Assembly: GCA_017631435.1 (NCBI GenBank)
Contig: JAGBTG010000052.1
Location: 1 to 41,385, forward strand
Origin: Bacteroidales bacterium
GTDB lineage: Bacteria > Bacteroidota > Bacteroidia > Bacteroidales > UBA932
Direction: 5' to 3'
DNA length: 41,385 bases
The notes below the pieces were generated by a model. It was not told where the DNA came from, searched no databases, and saw only the letters and a list, made by a program, of their open reading frames with translations. Both the position numbers and the translations under genes were made by a program. Numbering within the stretch: position 1 is the stretch's first letter; every line of letters begins with the position of its first letter. Of this stretch, positions 8,291-18,349 are shown one piece after another.

Positions 8291-9226
8291 TTACACCAGA
8301 TCCCTGAAGATCTCCTCCACAGACTCAATCCGGGTAACCATTGAGCAGATCTGTCCAATCTCTATTTCACCCTCATTTATGTCACCCTCAAAGATACCTT
8401 TGCGGGCGCGTCCTTTGCCAAGGTAGGCTGCAAGCTCCTCTTTTGAGGCGCCGCTCTCCTCCATTGCGGCAACATTGGTGGTGAACTCACTTCCCTGCGC
8501 AAGACGGGCAGGGGCAAGCTTTTTAAGGTATAGCTTGGTTGCTCCCTCAGGCATTCCAAGACAGTGCTTCTTGAAGTTCTCGTGGGCCGAGCTCTCGGCG
8601 GAGAGGGCAAAGCGGGTGCCAATCTGAACACCGTCTGCGCCCAGTGCCTGGCATGCTGCAATCTGGCATTTTAGGGCAATGCCGCCTGCAGCAATCAGCG
8701 GAAGTGAAGTGGCCTGGCGCACTGCAGGGATAAGGCATAGGGTAGTGGTCTCCTCGCGGCCGTTGTGTCCGCCGGCCTCAAACCCTTCGGCAACTATGGC
8801 ATCCACTCCGGCCTCCTCGCATTTCTTTGCAAAAACGCTGCTGGAAACCACATGCACCACGGTCATGCCGTGCTCTTTCAGGTATGGAGTCCATTTCTTT
8901 GGACTGCCTGCAGAGGTGAATACAATCTTCACCCCCTCCTCAACAAGGATACCCATAAGCTCATCTATCTGCGGATACATCAGCGGCACATTTACGCCAA
9001 ACGGCAGATCCTTGCCGGTATTGTTGCCAGGGGCTCCGGCTTTAAGGGCAGCTTTGCACTGCTGGATGTGGTATCTCAAGGTGTCGGGATGCATGCTTCC
9101 TGCACCCAAAAGGCCAAGGCCTCCGTTAAGGCTCACTGCAGATGCAAGTCTCCATCCGCTGCACCACACCATTCCTCCTGATATTATAGGGTGCTCAATT
9201 CCAAACAGTTTGCAAATCCTATTCAT
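8291..9226 (-). CDS. Nitronate monooxygenase / FabK-like FMN-dependent TIM-barrel protein
   Basis: A 311-residue FMN enzyme of the 2-nitropropane dioxygenase/NMO superfamily, which includes nitronate monooxygenases and the enoyl-ACP reductase FabK. Seen: an N-terminal IEHPIISGGMVWCSGWRLASAVS barrel start, a GVNVPLMYP strand, the EGFEAGGHNG motif with the conserved His (about 150-160), and the FMN phosphate-binding LIAAGGIA and GADGVQIGTRFALSAES segments. The sequence does not decide between nitronate oxidation and enoyl reduction. The start overlaps the 3' end of the YfhO-like gene by 8 bases, making it the last gene of a four-gene minus-strand operon. Confidence 0.85.
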   Translation of the reverse strand: MNRICKLFGIEHPIISGGMVWCSGWRLASAVSLNGGLGLLGAGSMHPDTLRYHIQQCKAALKAGAPGNNTGKDLPFGVNVPLMYPQIDELMGILVEEGVKIVFTSAGSPKKWTPYLKEHGMTVVHVVSSSVFAKKCEEAGVDAIVAEGFEAGGHNGREETTTLCLIPAVRQATSLPLIAAGGIALKCQIAACQALGADGVQIGTRFALSAESSAHENFKKHCLGMPEGATKLYLKKLAPARLAQGSEFTTNVAAMEESGASKEELAAYLGKGRARKGIFEGDINEGEIEIGQICSMVTRIESVEEIFRDLV

Positions 9227-11798
9227 TTTCTTTCCTTCTTCTCAAATAATAAAATACACCTCCTCCAACAAGCATCAACAACAGTATTCCCGACGAAATC
9301 CTTGAATACATCTCTCCCTTGCTGAAGCTTGGAGGATTGAAACTCATCTCAATTGTAAAATCTCCCTCAGGAAGGGTAACTCCGCGGAGGATCCAGTTAG
9401 CCCTGAAGATATCCAGAGCCATCTTCTCCCCTGTAGCATTATTGGTTGCAACAGCCTCCCAGCCAGGATTGTAGTACACTTCGCTGAACAGGACAGTCTG
9501 AGGCTTGTTGCTGCTGTAGTTGTAAACAAGCCTGTTAGGAGCGTAACTTGCAAGTTCAATGAAGTTGTTCAAAGACATGTCTGCAACGGCGTTATCCGGC
9601 GCTGAGGCTGTGTCGCCTCCCTGTGCAGCTCCTGCCTTGGCTGCTGCCAAAAGTGCAGGGTTTGCGGCAAGGAACTCTTTGGAAACAACTGCGGTTGTGG
9701 CAGGGTTCACTGCTGCAAGGGTTTCAATCTCCTCATTGGGGTTCTCTACCGGAACTATCTGGTTTACAAACCAGGCATTGCCCAGTCTGAACTCATTTTC
9801 TATAGGTGGAATATTGGCTCCAAGGACAATATATTTTGTATTGAGCATGCTCAGTACCGGGCAGAATACCATTGCCTCCTGGGCTTCCTCAATTGTCTGC
9901 TTGCCGTTCACCTGTGCAGCAATCACACCCATCTCGCGGGTAATGTTGCGCTCAATAAGATCCTGGTAGCGCTGCAGTTTGGCAGGGCTGTAACCTCCGA
10001 TTGTCTTGTGGTGGTAGCTTATATAGGCATCATTGAAAGTGTTCACACTCAAATCCAGTACCCTGTAGTGAGGATCTGTATCCTGCAGGATCATCTCGTC
10101 TACCGGACGTTTTGCAAAATTGTTCTTGAACTCGCGGCGGGTTACAAAGTGTGAATCGTTAAGGTAACGTTTGTCAATTGTCCAAAGGTCAACCAGTGCA
10201 AGGGCTGCAAGGATGATGGCAGCTGTAACCGGTTTGATCTTGCCCCATTTGTAGCTTGCCCACATGATTGCGGCAGAAGCAAGGATGAAGAAGATGCTCC
10301 TGAAGGCATCGCTGCGGAGCAATCCTGCCCTGTCATCTGCCAAGGCTGCGGCAATCTCCCCCGGAAGCTGGCCGTCTGAAGAGCTTATGAAACTTCCTGC
10401 AAGGTGAGGAATCAGTGCAAACAATGCAGAAACGCCTGCTGTAAGTCCAAGGGCCCAGCAGAATCCTTTCTTTATCCTCTCCTTCCTGCCCGGATAATCC
10501 TCTCCAAAGAGAATCTCATTGGCTGCAAGCACACCCATCATCGGGAGTAAAATCTGCAGGATTACAAGGATCATTGATACAGACCTGAACTTGTTGTACA
10601 TTGGTACGTAGTTGAAGAAGAACTCGGATGCCGGCATGAAGTGGTATCCCCATCCGAGCATAAGGGCAAGGAGTGAAACTCCTGCTACCCACCATCTTAG
10701 GCCGCTTCTGAGCACAAAGAAACCAAGTACGCAAAGGAATATTGTAATGGCTCCCATATACATAGGACCTGCGGTAAACGGCTGCGGACCCCAGTAAAGA
10801 GGAAGCTGTTTTATAATCTGTTCAGCCCCCTGGTAGCCACCCTGTTTCAACGCCTTGTAGGTTTCGCTGCTGCGGTCAAGGGCACCGGCAGAGGCTCCTC
10901 CGTTGAAGTTGGGAATCATCAGGTTCATTGTCTCCTCAATGCCGTAAGACCACTGTGTAGCGTACTCTATATCCAGTCCGCTGCGGCTCTTCTTGCCGCT
11001 CTCAGACTGCTCTGCAGCATCTTCAGCCACAAGCTCTGTACCGCCCCTCATTGTATGTTTTGCATACTCGTAGGTTGGCCACAGGTGGTTTATGTTGGTT
11101 GCAATTCCAAGCAATCCGGCCACAAGCACAATGGCGCTGGTGCGCAGGAATGCAGGTACAGCTTTCTCTTTAATTGCCTTGCAAAGCTGCCAGATGCCAA
11201 AGCCTACAATAATCATTGCAAGGTAATAGGTAATTTGCGGGTGGTTTGCCTTAATCTGGAAACTGAGTGCCAGCGCAAACATCAGTGCCCCCCAGAAGGC
11301 ATTCTTGCGGTATGCGTACACAACGGCCCCAAGTACCCACGGCATAAAGGCAATGGCCACCATCTTGGCATTGTGTCCCACCTGAATGATCTGCATGTTG
11401 TACGAGCAGAAAGTGATTGCAATTGCCCCCAGCACCGCCAACGGAATCCCCATTCCAAAAGCCAGCATAAGGAGATATCCTCCAATGAGGCTTATAAGGA
11501 GATAACTGGCCGGACGCTCTCCTGTAAAGAGGATGTCGTACAAGTATTTGGTAAAGTCTCCGCTGTAGGTTACGTGGATGCTGTTAGCAGGCATTCCGGC
11601 AAACATTGAGTTGGTCCACAGGGTCTGGTCATTGGGATTGGCCTCGTTGTGGGTAACAATCTCGTGTGCCATACCCTCCCAGCTGGAGATATCGCTCTGG
11701 TCTACAATCTTCCCCTTCAGCACTTGCGGAGAATATCCGTAGGCAATAAAGACAAATGCCACCACTGGAAGGAGGTACTTCAAAAATTTCTTCATCAT
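9219..11798 (-). CDS. YfhO-family multi-spanning membrane protein
   Basis: An 859-residue integral membrane protein. It starts with one membrane helix, then an acidic, Trp-rich extracytoplasmic loop (DQSDISSWEGMAHEIVTHNEANP..TLWTNSMFAGMPA), then about a dozen helices. A hydrophilic domain (about 540-820) follows, and a last helix near the C-terminus ends in a basic RRRKENE tail. This is the YfhO layout (GT-C-like glycosyltransferases thought to modify cell-surface polymers with lipid-linked sugars). The conserved Asp/Glu in the first loop fits that role, but no substrate can be named. It overlaps the upstream glycosyltransferase gene by 4 bases (ATGA), which supports a joint function in surface glycan assembly. 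Confidence 0.88.
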   Translation of the reverse strand: MMKKFLKYLLPVVAFVFIAYGYSPQVLKGKIVDQSDISSWEGMAHEIVTHNEANPNDQTLWTNSMFAGMPANSIHVTYSGDFTKYLYDILFTGERPASYLLISLIGGYLLMLAFGMGIPLAVLGAIAITFCSYNMQIIQVGHNAKMVAIAFMPWVLGAVVYAYRKNAFWGALMFALALSFQIKANHPQITYYLAMIIVGFGIWQLCKAIKEKAVPAFLRTSAIVLVAGLLGIATNINHLWPTYEYAKHTMRGGTELVAEDAAEQSESGKKSRSGLDIEYATQWSYGIEETMNLMIPNFNGGASAGALDRSSETYKALKQGGYQGAEQIIKQLPLYWGPQPFTAGPMYMGAITIFLCVLGFFVLRSGLRWWVAGVSLLALMLGWGYHFMPASEFFFNYVPMYNKFRSVSMILVILQILLPMMGVLAANEILFGEDYPGRKERIKKGFCWALGLTAGVSALFALIPHLAGSFISSSDGQLPGEIAAALADDRAGLLRSDAFRSIFFILASAAIMWASYKWGKIKPVTAAIILAALALVDLWTIDKRYLNDSHFVTRREFKNNFAKRPVDEMILQDTDPHYRVLDLSVNTFNDAYISYHHKTIGGYSPAKLQRYQDLIERNITREMGVIAAQVNGKQTIEEAQEAMVFCPVLSMLNTKYIVLGANIPPIENEFRLGNAWFVNQIVPVENPNEEIETLAAVNPATTAVVSKEFLAANPALLAAAKAGAAQGGDTASAPDNAVADMSLNNFIELASYAPNRLVYNYSSNKPQTVLFSEVYYNPGWEAVATNNATGEKMALDIFRANWILRGVTLPEGDFTIEMSFNPPSFSKGEMYSRISSGILLLMLVGGGVFYYLRRRKENE

Positions 11799-13171
11799 AT
11801 CTGTTCAAACAATTTAACCATTTCACCGGTAAGGTTCTGTCGGGAATATTTCATTACTGCAGGGGAAAATTCAATTTTTCCTCCCGACACTCTTTTTCCG
11901 CCTTCGGATACCTCTCCCTCCTGCGCAGTTGCAGCAGCTTTCTCCTGAAGATACTCTGCATAGAGGCGGTCAATCTCCCTTTTTGTAGATTCCCTGTCTG
12001 AGAAATCCACAATCACACCGCCGCCGGTCTCCTGGAGGGCGTCAGCAACAACCCCCTGCGTTGGACCGAATGCCAGCATAGGGCGGCCGCTGGCAATGTA
12101 TTCAAAGAATTTGCCTGCCAGGATGGCTCCCGCTTCAGGCTCTTTACGTAGCGGCATGAGCAAAACCTGTGCCCTGCGCTGCCACTGCACCACCTCTTTG
12201 TGGGGGCGGTATCCCATGTTTATCAGTTTCTCTGTAAGGCCTGCCTTGTCAATTCCGGCAAGGATGGTACTGTCCACCTGTCCCATAAGGCGTATCTGCA
12301 GATCTTCCAAAAACTGGGGCTCTGCTGCTGCCTTCTGGCCAAGAACCTCCCAAAGGTGCTCCGGATTTCCGTTGTCTACAAAGATTCCGGTGTGCAGGAG
12401 GGAGAATTTGGACATGTCGCGAGGCTCCGTTGCAGGCTCAATGTCCTGATGGTCAAATCCGTTGGTAATCATGGCCACAGGAGTGGAGGTACGGGCTGCA
12501 AAATCTTTCTGCACCTGGTTGTTTACAGTCACCACTACATCTGCGCTGTCAAGCACACTCTGCTCAAGGTTGCGGTGGCGCCTGTAGGCCCACTTGGTGA
12601 GATTCAGGTGCTTGAAGTAGAAGATCTCTGTCCACGGATCCCTGAAGTCTGCAATCCAGCGTACCCCGGTAGCCTCTTTCACCCCCTTGGCAATAAGGTG
12701 CATGGAGTGTGGCGGGCCGGTGCTTACGATTACATCTATGTGGTTCTCTTTCACGTACTTGGAAAGGAACTTTACACTCGGACGGATCCAGAACCTGCGG
12801 GGATCCGGTATAAAGAAGTTACCCCTCACAAAAAGCGAGAGCCTATGTGAGAGGGATTTGTTTTCAGAGCCAATCAGATTGGCCTTTATATGCTTGCCGC
12901 CGTCTGAGGAGATATCCTTCTTCCTTGAGAGCATCTTAAAAATGCTGTAAGGTTCCCAGATTTTCCTCTTTATCACCACTGTTCCCGGTGCTATATCCTT
13001 GGCAAGTGAGGGGTCCTCGGTATTTGCCTCTGGGTTCTCCGGGGTGTAGATTACCGGTTCCCAGCCGTACAGAGGAAGATATTTGGCAAACTTGAGCCAT
13101 CTCTGTACGCCGGAACCGCCGCTTGGCGGCCAATAATAGGTTATTATCAGTGCCTTTTTCTTAGTTTCCAA
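11795..13171 (-). CDS. Glycosyltransferase, GT4-type
   Basis: A 458-residue cytoplasmic GT-B glycosyltransferase. The N-terminal motif TYYWPPSGGSGVQRWLKFAKYL (about 11-32) is the donor/acceptor loop typical of Bacteroidetes GT4 enzymes. The second Rossmann half carries a LLHTGIFVDNGNPEHLWEVL strand and an EAGAILAGKFFEYIASGRPMLAFGP motif, where E and the KxFEY stretch bind the nucleotide sugar. Its stop overlaps the start of the YfhO gene, and only 1 bp separates its ATG from the stop of the upstream serine hydrolase. The acceptor is unknown; lipid-linked or exopolysaccharide sugar transfer is an inference from YfhO next to it. Confidence 0.9.
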   Translation of the reverse strand: METKKKALIITYYWPPSGGSGVQRWLKFAKYLPLYGWEPVIYTPENPEANTEDPSLAKDIAPGTVVIKRKIWEPYSIFKMLSRKKDISSDGGKHIKANLIGSENKSLSHRLSLFVRGNFFIPDPRRFWIRPSVKFLSKYVKENHIDVIVSTGPPHSMHLIAKGVKEATGVRWIADFRDPWTEIFYFKHLNLTKWAYRRHRNLEQSVLDSADVVVTVNNQVQKDFAARTSTPVAMITNGFDHQDIEPATEPRDMSKFSLLHTGIFVDNGNPEHLWEVLGQKAAAEPQFLEDLQIRLMGQVDSTILAGIDKAGLTEKLINMGYRPHKEVVQWQRRAQVLLMPLRKEPEAGAILAGKFFEYIASGRPMLAFGPTQGVVADALQETGGGVIVDFSDRESTKREIDRLYAEYLQEKAAATAQEGEVSEGGKRVSGGKIEFSPAVMKYSRQNLTGEMVKLFEQI

Positions 13172-13172
13172 T

Positions 13173-14321
13173 TTACTCAGCTACAAAATATTTGTGCATT
13201 GCAGCAACACACTCTCTGTGGATTGCCATAAAGTTGTTGTCGTATCTGCCGTTGCAGCCGTTTGTCATAACTACAAAGCCAAAGTTTCTATCCTTGTTCC
13301 AGAACATTGAGGTATAAACACCGTATGCGCTGCCGGTATGGCCAATCATGGTGTGGCCGTCCAAAAGCTGGTTTGAAGTTCTGATAGCAAAACCGTATGC
13401 ATCGCCCTCATCAGTTTTAGGGGCAACAATAGATTGCATTGCCTCAGCGCTCTCTTTGGAGATGATCTGTGTGCCGTTTTCTGCTGTACCCAAGTTCATG
13501 TGCATCTTCATAACCTGTGCAAGGTCCTGTGCAGAGATCTTGAGTCCGCCGGTAGGTGAGAATACAGGTGTGCTCACGCCAAATGCGTAGTTGGCAATCT
13601 CCTCAGCCCTTTTTGCGTATGCTGCAGGTTTGTGGATGTACTCGCCTTTCTCCCCGTCCCAAGTGTAGATGTTTACAAATTTGGTTGAATCAAGGCTCAA
13701 TACCTCGTATCCGCCGTAAACGCCAATAGGGTTAAGGATGTGGTTTACAATATACTGGTCGTATCTCTCGCCGCTCACGCGCTCAACAATGGTGCCAAGG
13801 GTATTGAAACCAAGGTTGCAGTACTCGTATCCGGTCTCAGGAGCGTAGTTGTTCCATGCCTGTTTCCATGTGGCCGAAGAATCCGGGTTCATTGCGTTGA
13901 GTGAGAAATAGCCGTTTGCATCGCTCATGCTGGCAGTGTGTGAAAGGAGCATCTTAACGGTAATCACCTTGTCTGGGAAATTGGGGTTTCTAACCTCAAA
14001 GCCTACAAGCTCCGAAACATCCTGATCAAGGCTCAATTTGCCCTGCTCAACAAGCTGCATCACTGCAGTTGCGCAGAAAGATTTTGAAATTGAAGCAATA
14101 CGGAAGATGTCATCCTTTGCAATAGGCTCTTTGGTATCAAGGTTCTTGTATCCGTAGGTCTCGTTAAGTACCACCTGGCCGTTGTTTACGGCAACAAGAG
14201 CAAGACCAACATTGTTGTTGCGCTCCATAATGGCTTTAACCTCCTCATTGAACTGGTCCTGCTTTGATGTGCAGGCAAACATTGCAGCAAGTGCAACGGC
14301 AAAAATGAATAGCTTTCTCAT
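13173..14321 (-). CDS. Serine hydrolase lipoprotein, beta-lactamase class C / PBP4* family
   Basis: A 382-residue exported lipoprotein (signal peptide with lipobox MFAC, lipidated Cys17). The three catalytic elements of the class C/esterase superfamily are visible: S77-x-x-K80 in RIASISKSF, a Tyr-x-Asn motif in YEYCNLGFNTLG, and HTGSAYG in place of KTG. Family members act as D-alanyl peptidases, esterases or transpeptidases; true beta-lactamase activity is not implied. It is the first gene of the operon leading into the glycosyltransferase, YfhO and NMO genes, and its promoter is divergent from and interleaved with the mutS promoter. Confidence 0.88.
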   Translation of the reverse strand: MRKLFIFAVALAAMFACTSKQDQFNEEVKAIMERNNNVGLALVAVNNGQVVLNETYGYKNLDTKEPIAKDDIFRIASISKSFCATAVMQLVEQGKLSLDQDVSELVGFEVRNPNFPDKVITVKMLLSHTASMSDANGYFSLNAMNPDSSATWKQAWNNYAPETGYEYCNLGFNTLGTIVERVSGERYDQYIVNHILNPIGVYGGYEVLSLDSTKFVNIYTWDGEKGEYIHKPAAYAKRAEEIANYAFGVSTPVFSPTGGLKISAQDLAQVMKMHMNLGTAENGTQIISKESAEAMQSIVAPKTDEGDAYGFAIRTSNQLLDGHTMIGHTGSAYGVYTSMFWNKDRNFGFVVMTNGCNGRYDNNFMAIHRECVAAMHKYFVAE

Positions 14322-14336
14322 GGTAATATGTTTTTA

Positions 14337-14344
14337 CAAAAGTA
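14337..14344 (-). promoter_or_regulatory. Bacteroidetes -7 box for the serine hydrolase operon
   Basis: TACTTTTG on the minus strand, a perfect TAnnTTTG, lies 15 bases before the ATG at 14321. It is only 13 bp from the oppositely oriented mutS -7 box. Confidence 0.6.
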
Positions 14345-14357
14345 ACCAAAAAAATGT

Positions 14358-14365
14358 TAATTTTG
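14358..14365 (+). promoter_or_regulatory. Bacteroidetes -7 box for mutS
   Basis: TAATTTTG, a perfect TAnnTTTG. It lies downstream of the first in-frame ATG (14354) and upstream of the second (14387), so transcription probably starts near 14372 and the second ATG is the true start. Confidence 0.6.
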
Positions 14366-14386
14366 CTAATTGCCAACGCTAAAGAT

Positions 14387-17059
14387 ATGACTGAGAAGAA
14401 GAAGATAGTTGAAACCCCGCTCATGAAGCAGTACTTTGAGGTAAAGAGCCAGCATCCCGATGCTTTGCTGCTCTTTAGGGTGGGAGATTTCTATGAGACA
14501 TTTGGAGATGATGCAATAACTGCAAGCAAGGTTCTGGGAATTGTCCTTACCAAAAGGGCCAACGGATCTGCACAGCATGTGGAGCTGGCCGGATTCCCGC
14601 ACCATTCGCTTGAGACCTACCTTCCAAAACTGGTAAGGGCCGGCTACAAGGTGGCTGTGTGCGACCAGCTGGAGGATCCCAAGCTTACCAAGAAGATTGT
14701 AAAGAGGGGTGTTACAGAACTGGTCACTCCCGGCATAGCCTACAGCGAGCAGCTGCTCACCCAGAAGGAGAACAACTTCCTTGGTGCAGTGTACTTTAAG
14801 GGAGACAAAGGTGGCGTGGCATTTCTGGATATCTCCACCGGTGAGTTCAAGGTGGCAGAGGGAACACTCGATTACATAGAGGTGCTCCTTTCAAACTTTG
14901 CCCCTAAGGAGATTGTGCTGCAGAAAGGTTACCAGTGCGGTTTTAGGGAGCGTTTTGGCAGCAATTACTACATTTCAACCATGGATGAGTGGGCATTTGT
15001 TCCAAGTGCCTGCGAAGACAAGCTCAAGAAACAGTTCTCGCTAACTTCATTGAAAGGTTTTGGTGTTGAGGGGCTCCAGCTGGGTACAACCGCAGCGGGT
15101 GCAATCCTCTTCTACCTTGAGCAGAACCAGAACACCGGTGTAGCCCATCTGTGCTCAATCTCACGTATAGACAGGGGCAGCTTTGTGTGGATGGACCGTT
15201 TCACTTTCCGCAACCTTGAGATATTCGGTTCAACTGCCGGCAAGGATGGTGTGAGCCTTTTGGATGTAATGGACAAGACTTCTTCCCCTCTTGGAGGAAG
15301 AATGCTCCGCAACTGGCTCTCAATGCCGTTGAAGGATTTGGATGAAATTAACAGGAGACACTCTGTAGTGGAGAGTTTCGTTGACTATACAGTGGCCAGG
15401 GAGGAACTTCAGGAGAGGCTTTCGCAGATAGGTGACCTGGAGCGAATCATCTCCCGTGCTGCAGCAGGAAAGATTGCCCCAAGGGAGATCATACAGCTCA
15501 AGCGTGGCCTTGAGCAGATGGAGCCTATAAAGGACATCTGTACCCAATTGGGTGGGGATACTGCAAACCTGTCGGGAGGAATAAGAATTTTCAATGAGCT
15601 GTATGAGTTTATAGGGAAGCATATGTTGCCTGAACCTGCCAATGCATTTGGGAAGGGTGACATCATTGCAGACGGGGTTTGTGCGGAACTGGATGAGTTG
15701 AGGCAGATTGCCCGCCATGGTAAGGATTACCTTCTGCAGGTGCAGCAGCGCGAGAGTGACCGCACCGGAATCCCTTCATTGAAGATAAGTTACAACAACG
15801 TGTTCGGATACTATCTGGAGGTGAGGAACACCCATAAGGATAAGGTTCCCGACGATTGGATCCGCAAGCAGACCCTTGTGAATGCGGAGAGGTACATTAC
15901 CCAGGAGCTGAAGGAGTACGAGGAGAAGATTTTGGGTGCCGAGGAGAAGATAAGTTCCCTTGAGCAGCAGATCTACCACCAGGTGGTTATGGCCATCCAG
16001 AAGGAGATTGCCGGAATACAGCTCAGCTGCAACACATTGGCCCAGATAGACTGTCTTGTGGGATTTGCAGTGCTGGCATGTGAGAGAAAATATTGCCGTC
16101 CACAGATGAACGACGGCTACAAACTTGAGATAGAGCAGGGCAGGCACCCTGTAATTGAGACCCTTATGGAGGTGGGCGAGGAGTATGTGGCCAACGATAT
16201 ATGGCTGGATAACGATACCCAGCAGGTGATTATCCTTACAGGCCCGAATATGGCCGGTAAGAGTGCCCTGTTGCGCCAGACCGCCCTTATAGTGCTTATG
16301 GCGCAGGTGGGAAGCTTTGTTCCAGCATTGGCGGCCAGAATAGGTTATGTAGACAAGATCTTTACCCGTGTGGGAGCGTCGGACAACATCTCCCGTGGTG
16401 AGTCTACCTTCATGGTGGAGATGACCGAGACTTCCACAATCCTGCACAACCTTTCGGAGAGGTCTCTTATTCTTCTAGACGAGATAGGCCGTGGCACCAG
16501 TACGTTTGACGGTATGTCAATCGCTTGGGCCATAGTGGAATACATCCACCAGCACAGGGAGAGGGCAAAGACCCTGTTTGCCACCCACTACCATGAGCTT
16601 AACGAGCTGGAGGAGATTTACCCAAGGGTGAAGAACTACCACATCTCCGTTAAGGAGGTTGACAACAAGGTAATCTTCCTGAGGAAACTTTGCGAGGGTG
16701 GCGTTGCCCACAGTTTCGGTATCCATGTTGCCCGTATGGCCGGTATGCCGCAGCAGGTGGTGGATTCTGCCCAGAGGACACTCAATATGCTTGAGCAGAA
16801 AGGGGATTCCCAGTGGGAGGCCCGCGAGGGTGCCGGTGTGGTGGAAGATGAGGGGGCGAAGAAGGGAAGACAAGCTGTCGGGAAGAAGAAAAAGGAGAGT
16901 GCGGCAGACAATTTGCAGCTCTCGTTCTTCCAGTTGGAGGATCCGTTGCTTTGCGATCTTAGAGACAGCATTAAGGCAATGGATATCAATACAATGTCTC
17001 CGCTGGATGCTTTTGATGCCATAAGGAGGCTGAAGGAGAAGTTGGGTCTGAAACATTAA
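14387..17059 (+). CDS. mutS: DNA mismatch repair protein MutS
   Basis: Recognises mispaired bases and starts mismatch repair with MutL. It is 890 residues from the ATG at 14387, chosen because the promoter -7 box lies between it and the in-frame ATG at 14354. Seen: the N-terminal mismatch-contact loop with Phe-x-Glu in VGDFYETFGDDA, a connector and lever region rich in long helices, then the C-terminal ABC-type ATPase. The ATPase has the Walker A TGPNMAGKSALLRQT (about 618-632), the signature GASDNISRGESTFMVEM, and the Walker B LLDEIGRGTSTFDG. A Lys/Glu-rich linker around 825-850 precedes a short conserved tail. The downstream permease starts 24 bp later. Confidence 0.97.
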   Translation: MTEKKKIVETPLMKQYFEVKSQHPDALLLFRVGDFYETFGDDAITASKVLGIVLTKRANGSAQHVELAGFPHHSLETYLPKLVRAGYKVAVCDQLEDPKLTKKIVKRGVTELVTPGIAYSEQLLTQKENNFLGAVYFKGDKGGVAFLDISTGEFKVAEGTLDYIEVLLSNFAPKEIVLQKGYQCGFRERFGSNYYISTMDEWAFVPSACEDKLKKQFSLTSLKGFGVEGLQLGTTAAGAILFYLEQNQNTGVAHLCSISRIDRGSFVWMDRFTFRNLEIFGSTAGKDGVSLLDVMDKTSSPLGGRMLRNWLSMPLKDLDEINRRHSVVESFVDYTVAREELQERLSQIGDLERIISRAAAGKIAPREIIQLKRGLEQMEPIKDICTQLGGDTANLSGGIRIFNELYEFIGKHMLPEPANAFGKGDIIADGVCAELDELRQIARHGKDYLLQVQQRESDRTGIPSLKISYNNVFGYYLEVRNTHKDKVPDDWIRKQTLVNAERYITQELKEYEEKILGAEEKISSLEQQIYHQVVMAIQKEIAGIQLSCNTLAQIDCLVGFAVLACERKYCRPQMNDGYKLEIEQGRHPVIETLMEVGEEYVANDIWLDNDTQQVIILTGPNMAGKSALLRQTALIVLMAQVGSFVPALAARIGYVDKIFTRVGASDNISRGESTFMVEMTETSTILHNLSERSLILLDEIGRGTSTFDGMSIAWAIVEYIHQHRERAKTLFATHYHELNELEEIYPRVKNYHISVKEVDNKVIFLRKLCEGGVAHSFGIHVARMAGMPQQVVDSAQRTLNMLEQKGDSQWEAREGAGVVEDEGAKKGRQAVGKKKKESAADNLQLSFFQLEDPLLCDLRDSIKAMDINTMSPLDAFDAIRRLKEKLGLKH

Positions 17060-17083
17060 GAATCTTTAAAATATTTTGTGGGG

Positions 17084-18349
17084 ATGGAGAAGTTGTACAG
17101 AGAGAGCGTGGCATTTGCCTTTTCACAGTTGCAGGGAGACAGGTTCAGGACCTTCCTCTCGCTGCTGGGTGTGAGTATTGGCATTTTTTCCATTGTGGCC
17201 ATATTCACGGCCATTGATGCCCTTAAGGAAAATGTGAAGAAGGGCTTTGAATCCATGAGCCCTGATGTGGTTATGGTGAGCCAGTGGCCCATGATGGGTG
17301 AGGATGAGGAAGGGAATGCCAATATGGCCGGTGAGTTCAGATGGTGGGAGTATATGCGCCGCCCAAAGACATCCTATGAGGATTTCCGTTACCTGCAGGA
17401 GAATTCGCAGTTGGGAGAGGATATCTCCTTTTCCATATATACAACATCCACAGTCCGTTACGGCAGAAAATCGGTAAACCGCACCACTGTTGAGTGCATC
17501 ACCCACAACTACAACAAGATTGTAGCCATGGAGATGGCTCAAGGGCGTTATTTTACTCCCGACGAAGATTCCCGTGGCACCTCGGTTGCCATCCTCGGCC
17601 ACTCCCTGGCCCAGGAACTTTTTGGCGATGAGGTTACCCCTATAGGGGAGAAGATTAAGGTTGGGCCAACGGTGGCCACAGTAATTGGTGTGATTGAGAA
17701 GCAGGGTGAGAGTATGGTGAGCCTTGGGAATGTGGACAATACGTTGTACGTACCGCTGAACTTCGGACGCTATATGGTAAACCCCCGCTGGGCCGACAAC
17801 TCCATTTATGCAACCCCTGCTCCAGGTGTGGCCCAGGATGATCTCATAGGGGAACTCCGCCTGCTGATGCGTTCCCACAGGCGCCTTTCTCCCGGCGAAA
17901 AAAACAATTTCTCAATAAACGGAATGACCCTGCTCCAGGACAGCGTGCAGCAGATATTCTCCCTCATTTCCGTTGTAGGGTGGATTATTGCCGGGTTCTC
18001 GCTTCTTATAGGTGGCTTTGGCATTGCCAACATCATGTTTGTATCCGTTAAGGAACGCACCAATATAATAGGAATCCAGAAAGCCCTTGGTGCCAAGAAA
18101 CATGTGATTCTGGTGCAGTTCCTCGTTGAGGCGGTAGTGCTAGCCGTTGCCGGCGGCGTAGTGGGCATCCTCCTGGTGCTGCTGGTTGTGCTGCTGCTCC
18201 CCGCTACAGATGGCTTCACCTTCTCCCTCTCCCTTGCAAATGTCCTCTGGGGAGTTGCAATTGCTTCAGTAATTGGTGTGCTGTCGGGAATATTGCCTGC
18301 CTGGAAAGGGGCTTCGCTCAATCCGGTGGATGCTATTAACAGCAAGTGA
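17084..18349 (+). CDS. ABC transporter permease, MacB/FtsX type
   Basis: A 421-residue inner-membrane protein; the ATG at 17084 is preferred to the GTG at 17078. The order is: N-terminal membrane helix (LLGVSIGIFSIVAIFTAI, about 23-40), a large periplasmic MacB-like core (about 50-280), then three C-terminal helices with the FtsX consensus KERTNIIGIQKALGAKKHVILVQFLVEAVVLAVAGG. This matches permeases that couple cytoplasmic ATP hydrolysis to periplasmic export or lipoprotein handling. No ATPase gene is adjacent; a LolD-type ATPase is encoded 20 kb away at 37862, and pairing the two would be speculation. It is likely co-transcribed with mutS. Confidence 0.87.
   Translation: MEKLYRESVAFAFSQLQGDRFRTFLSLLGVSIGIFSIVAIFTAIDALKENVKKGFESMSPDVVMVSQWPMMGEDEEGNANMAGEFRWWEYMRRPKTSYEDFRYLQENSQLGEDISFSIYTTSTVRYGRKSVNRTTVECITHNYNKIVAMEMAQGRYFTPDEDSRGTSVAILGHSLAQELFGDEVTPIGEKIKVGPTVATVIGVIEKQGESMVSLGNVDNTLYVPLNFGRYMVNPRWADNSIYATPAPGVAQDDLIGELRLLMRSHRRLSPGEKNNFSINGMTLLQDSVQQIFSLISVVGWIIAGFSLLIGGFGIANIMFVSVKERTNIIGIQKALGAKKHVILVQFLVEAVVLAVAGGVVGILLVLLVVLLLPATDGFTFSLSLANVLWGVAIASVIGVLSGILPAWKGASLNPVDAINSK

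Noticed and set aside
8290-8291. tRNA or rRNA genes in the gaps
   Set aside because: No cloverleaf-like or rRNA-like sequence was recognised anywhere in the window.
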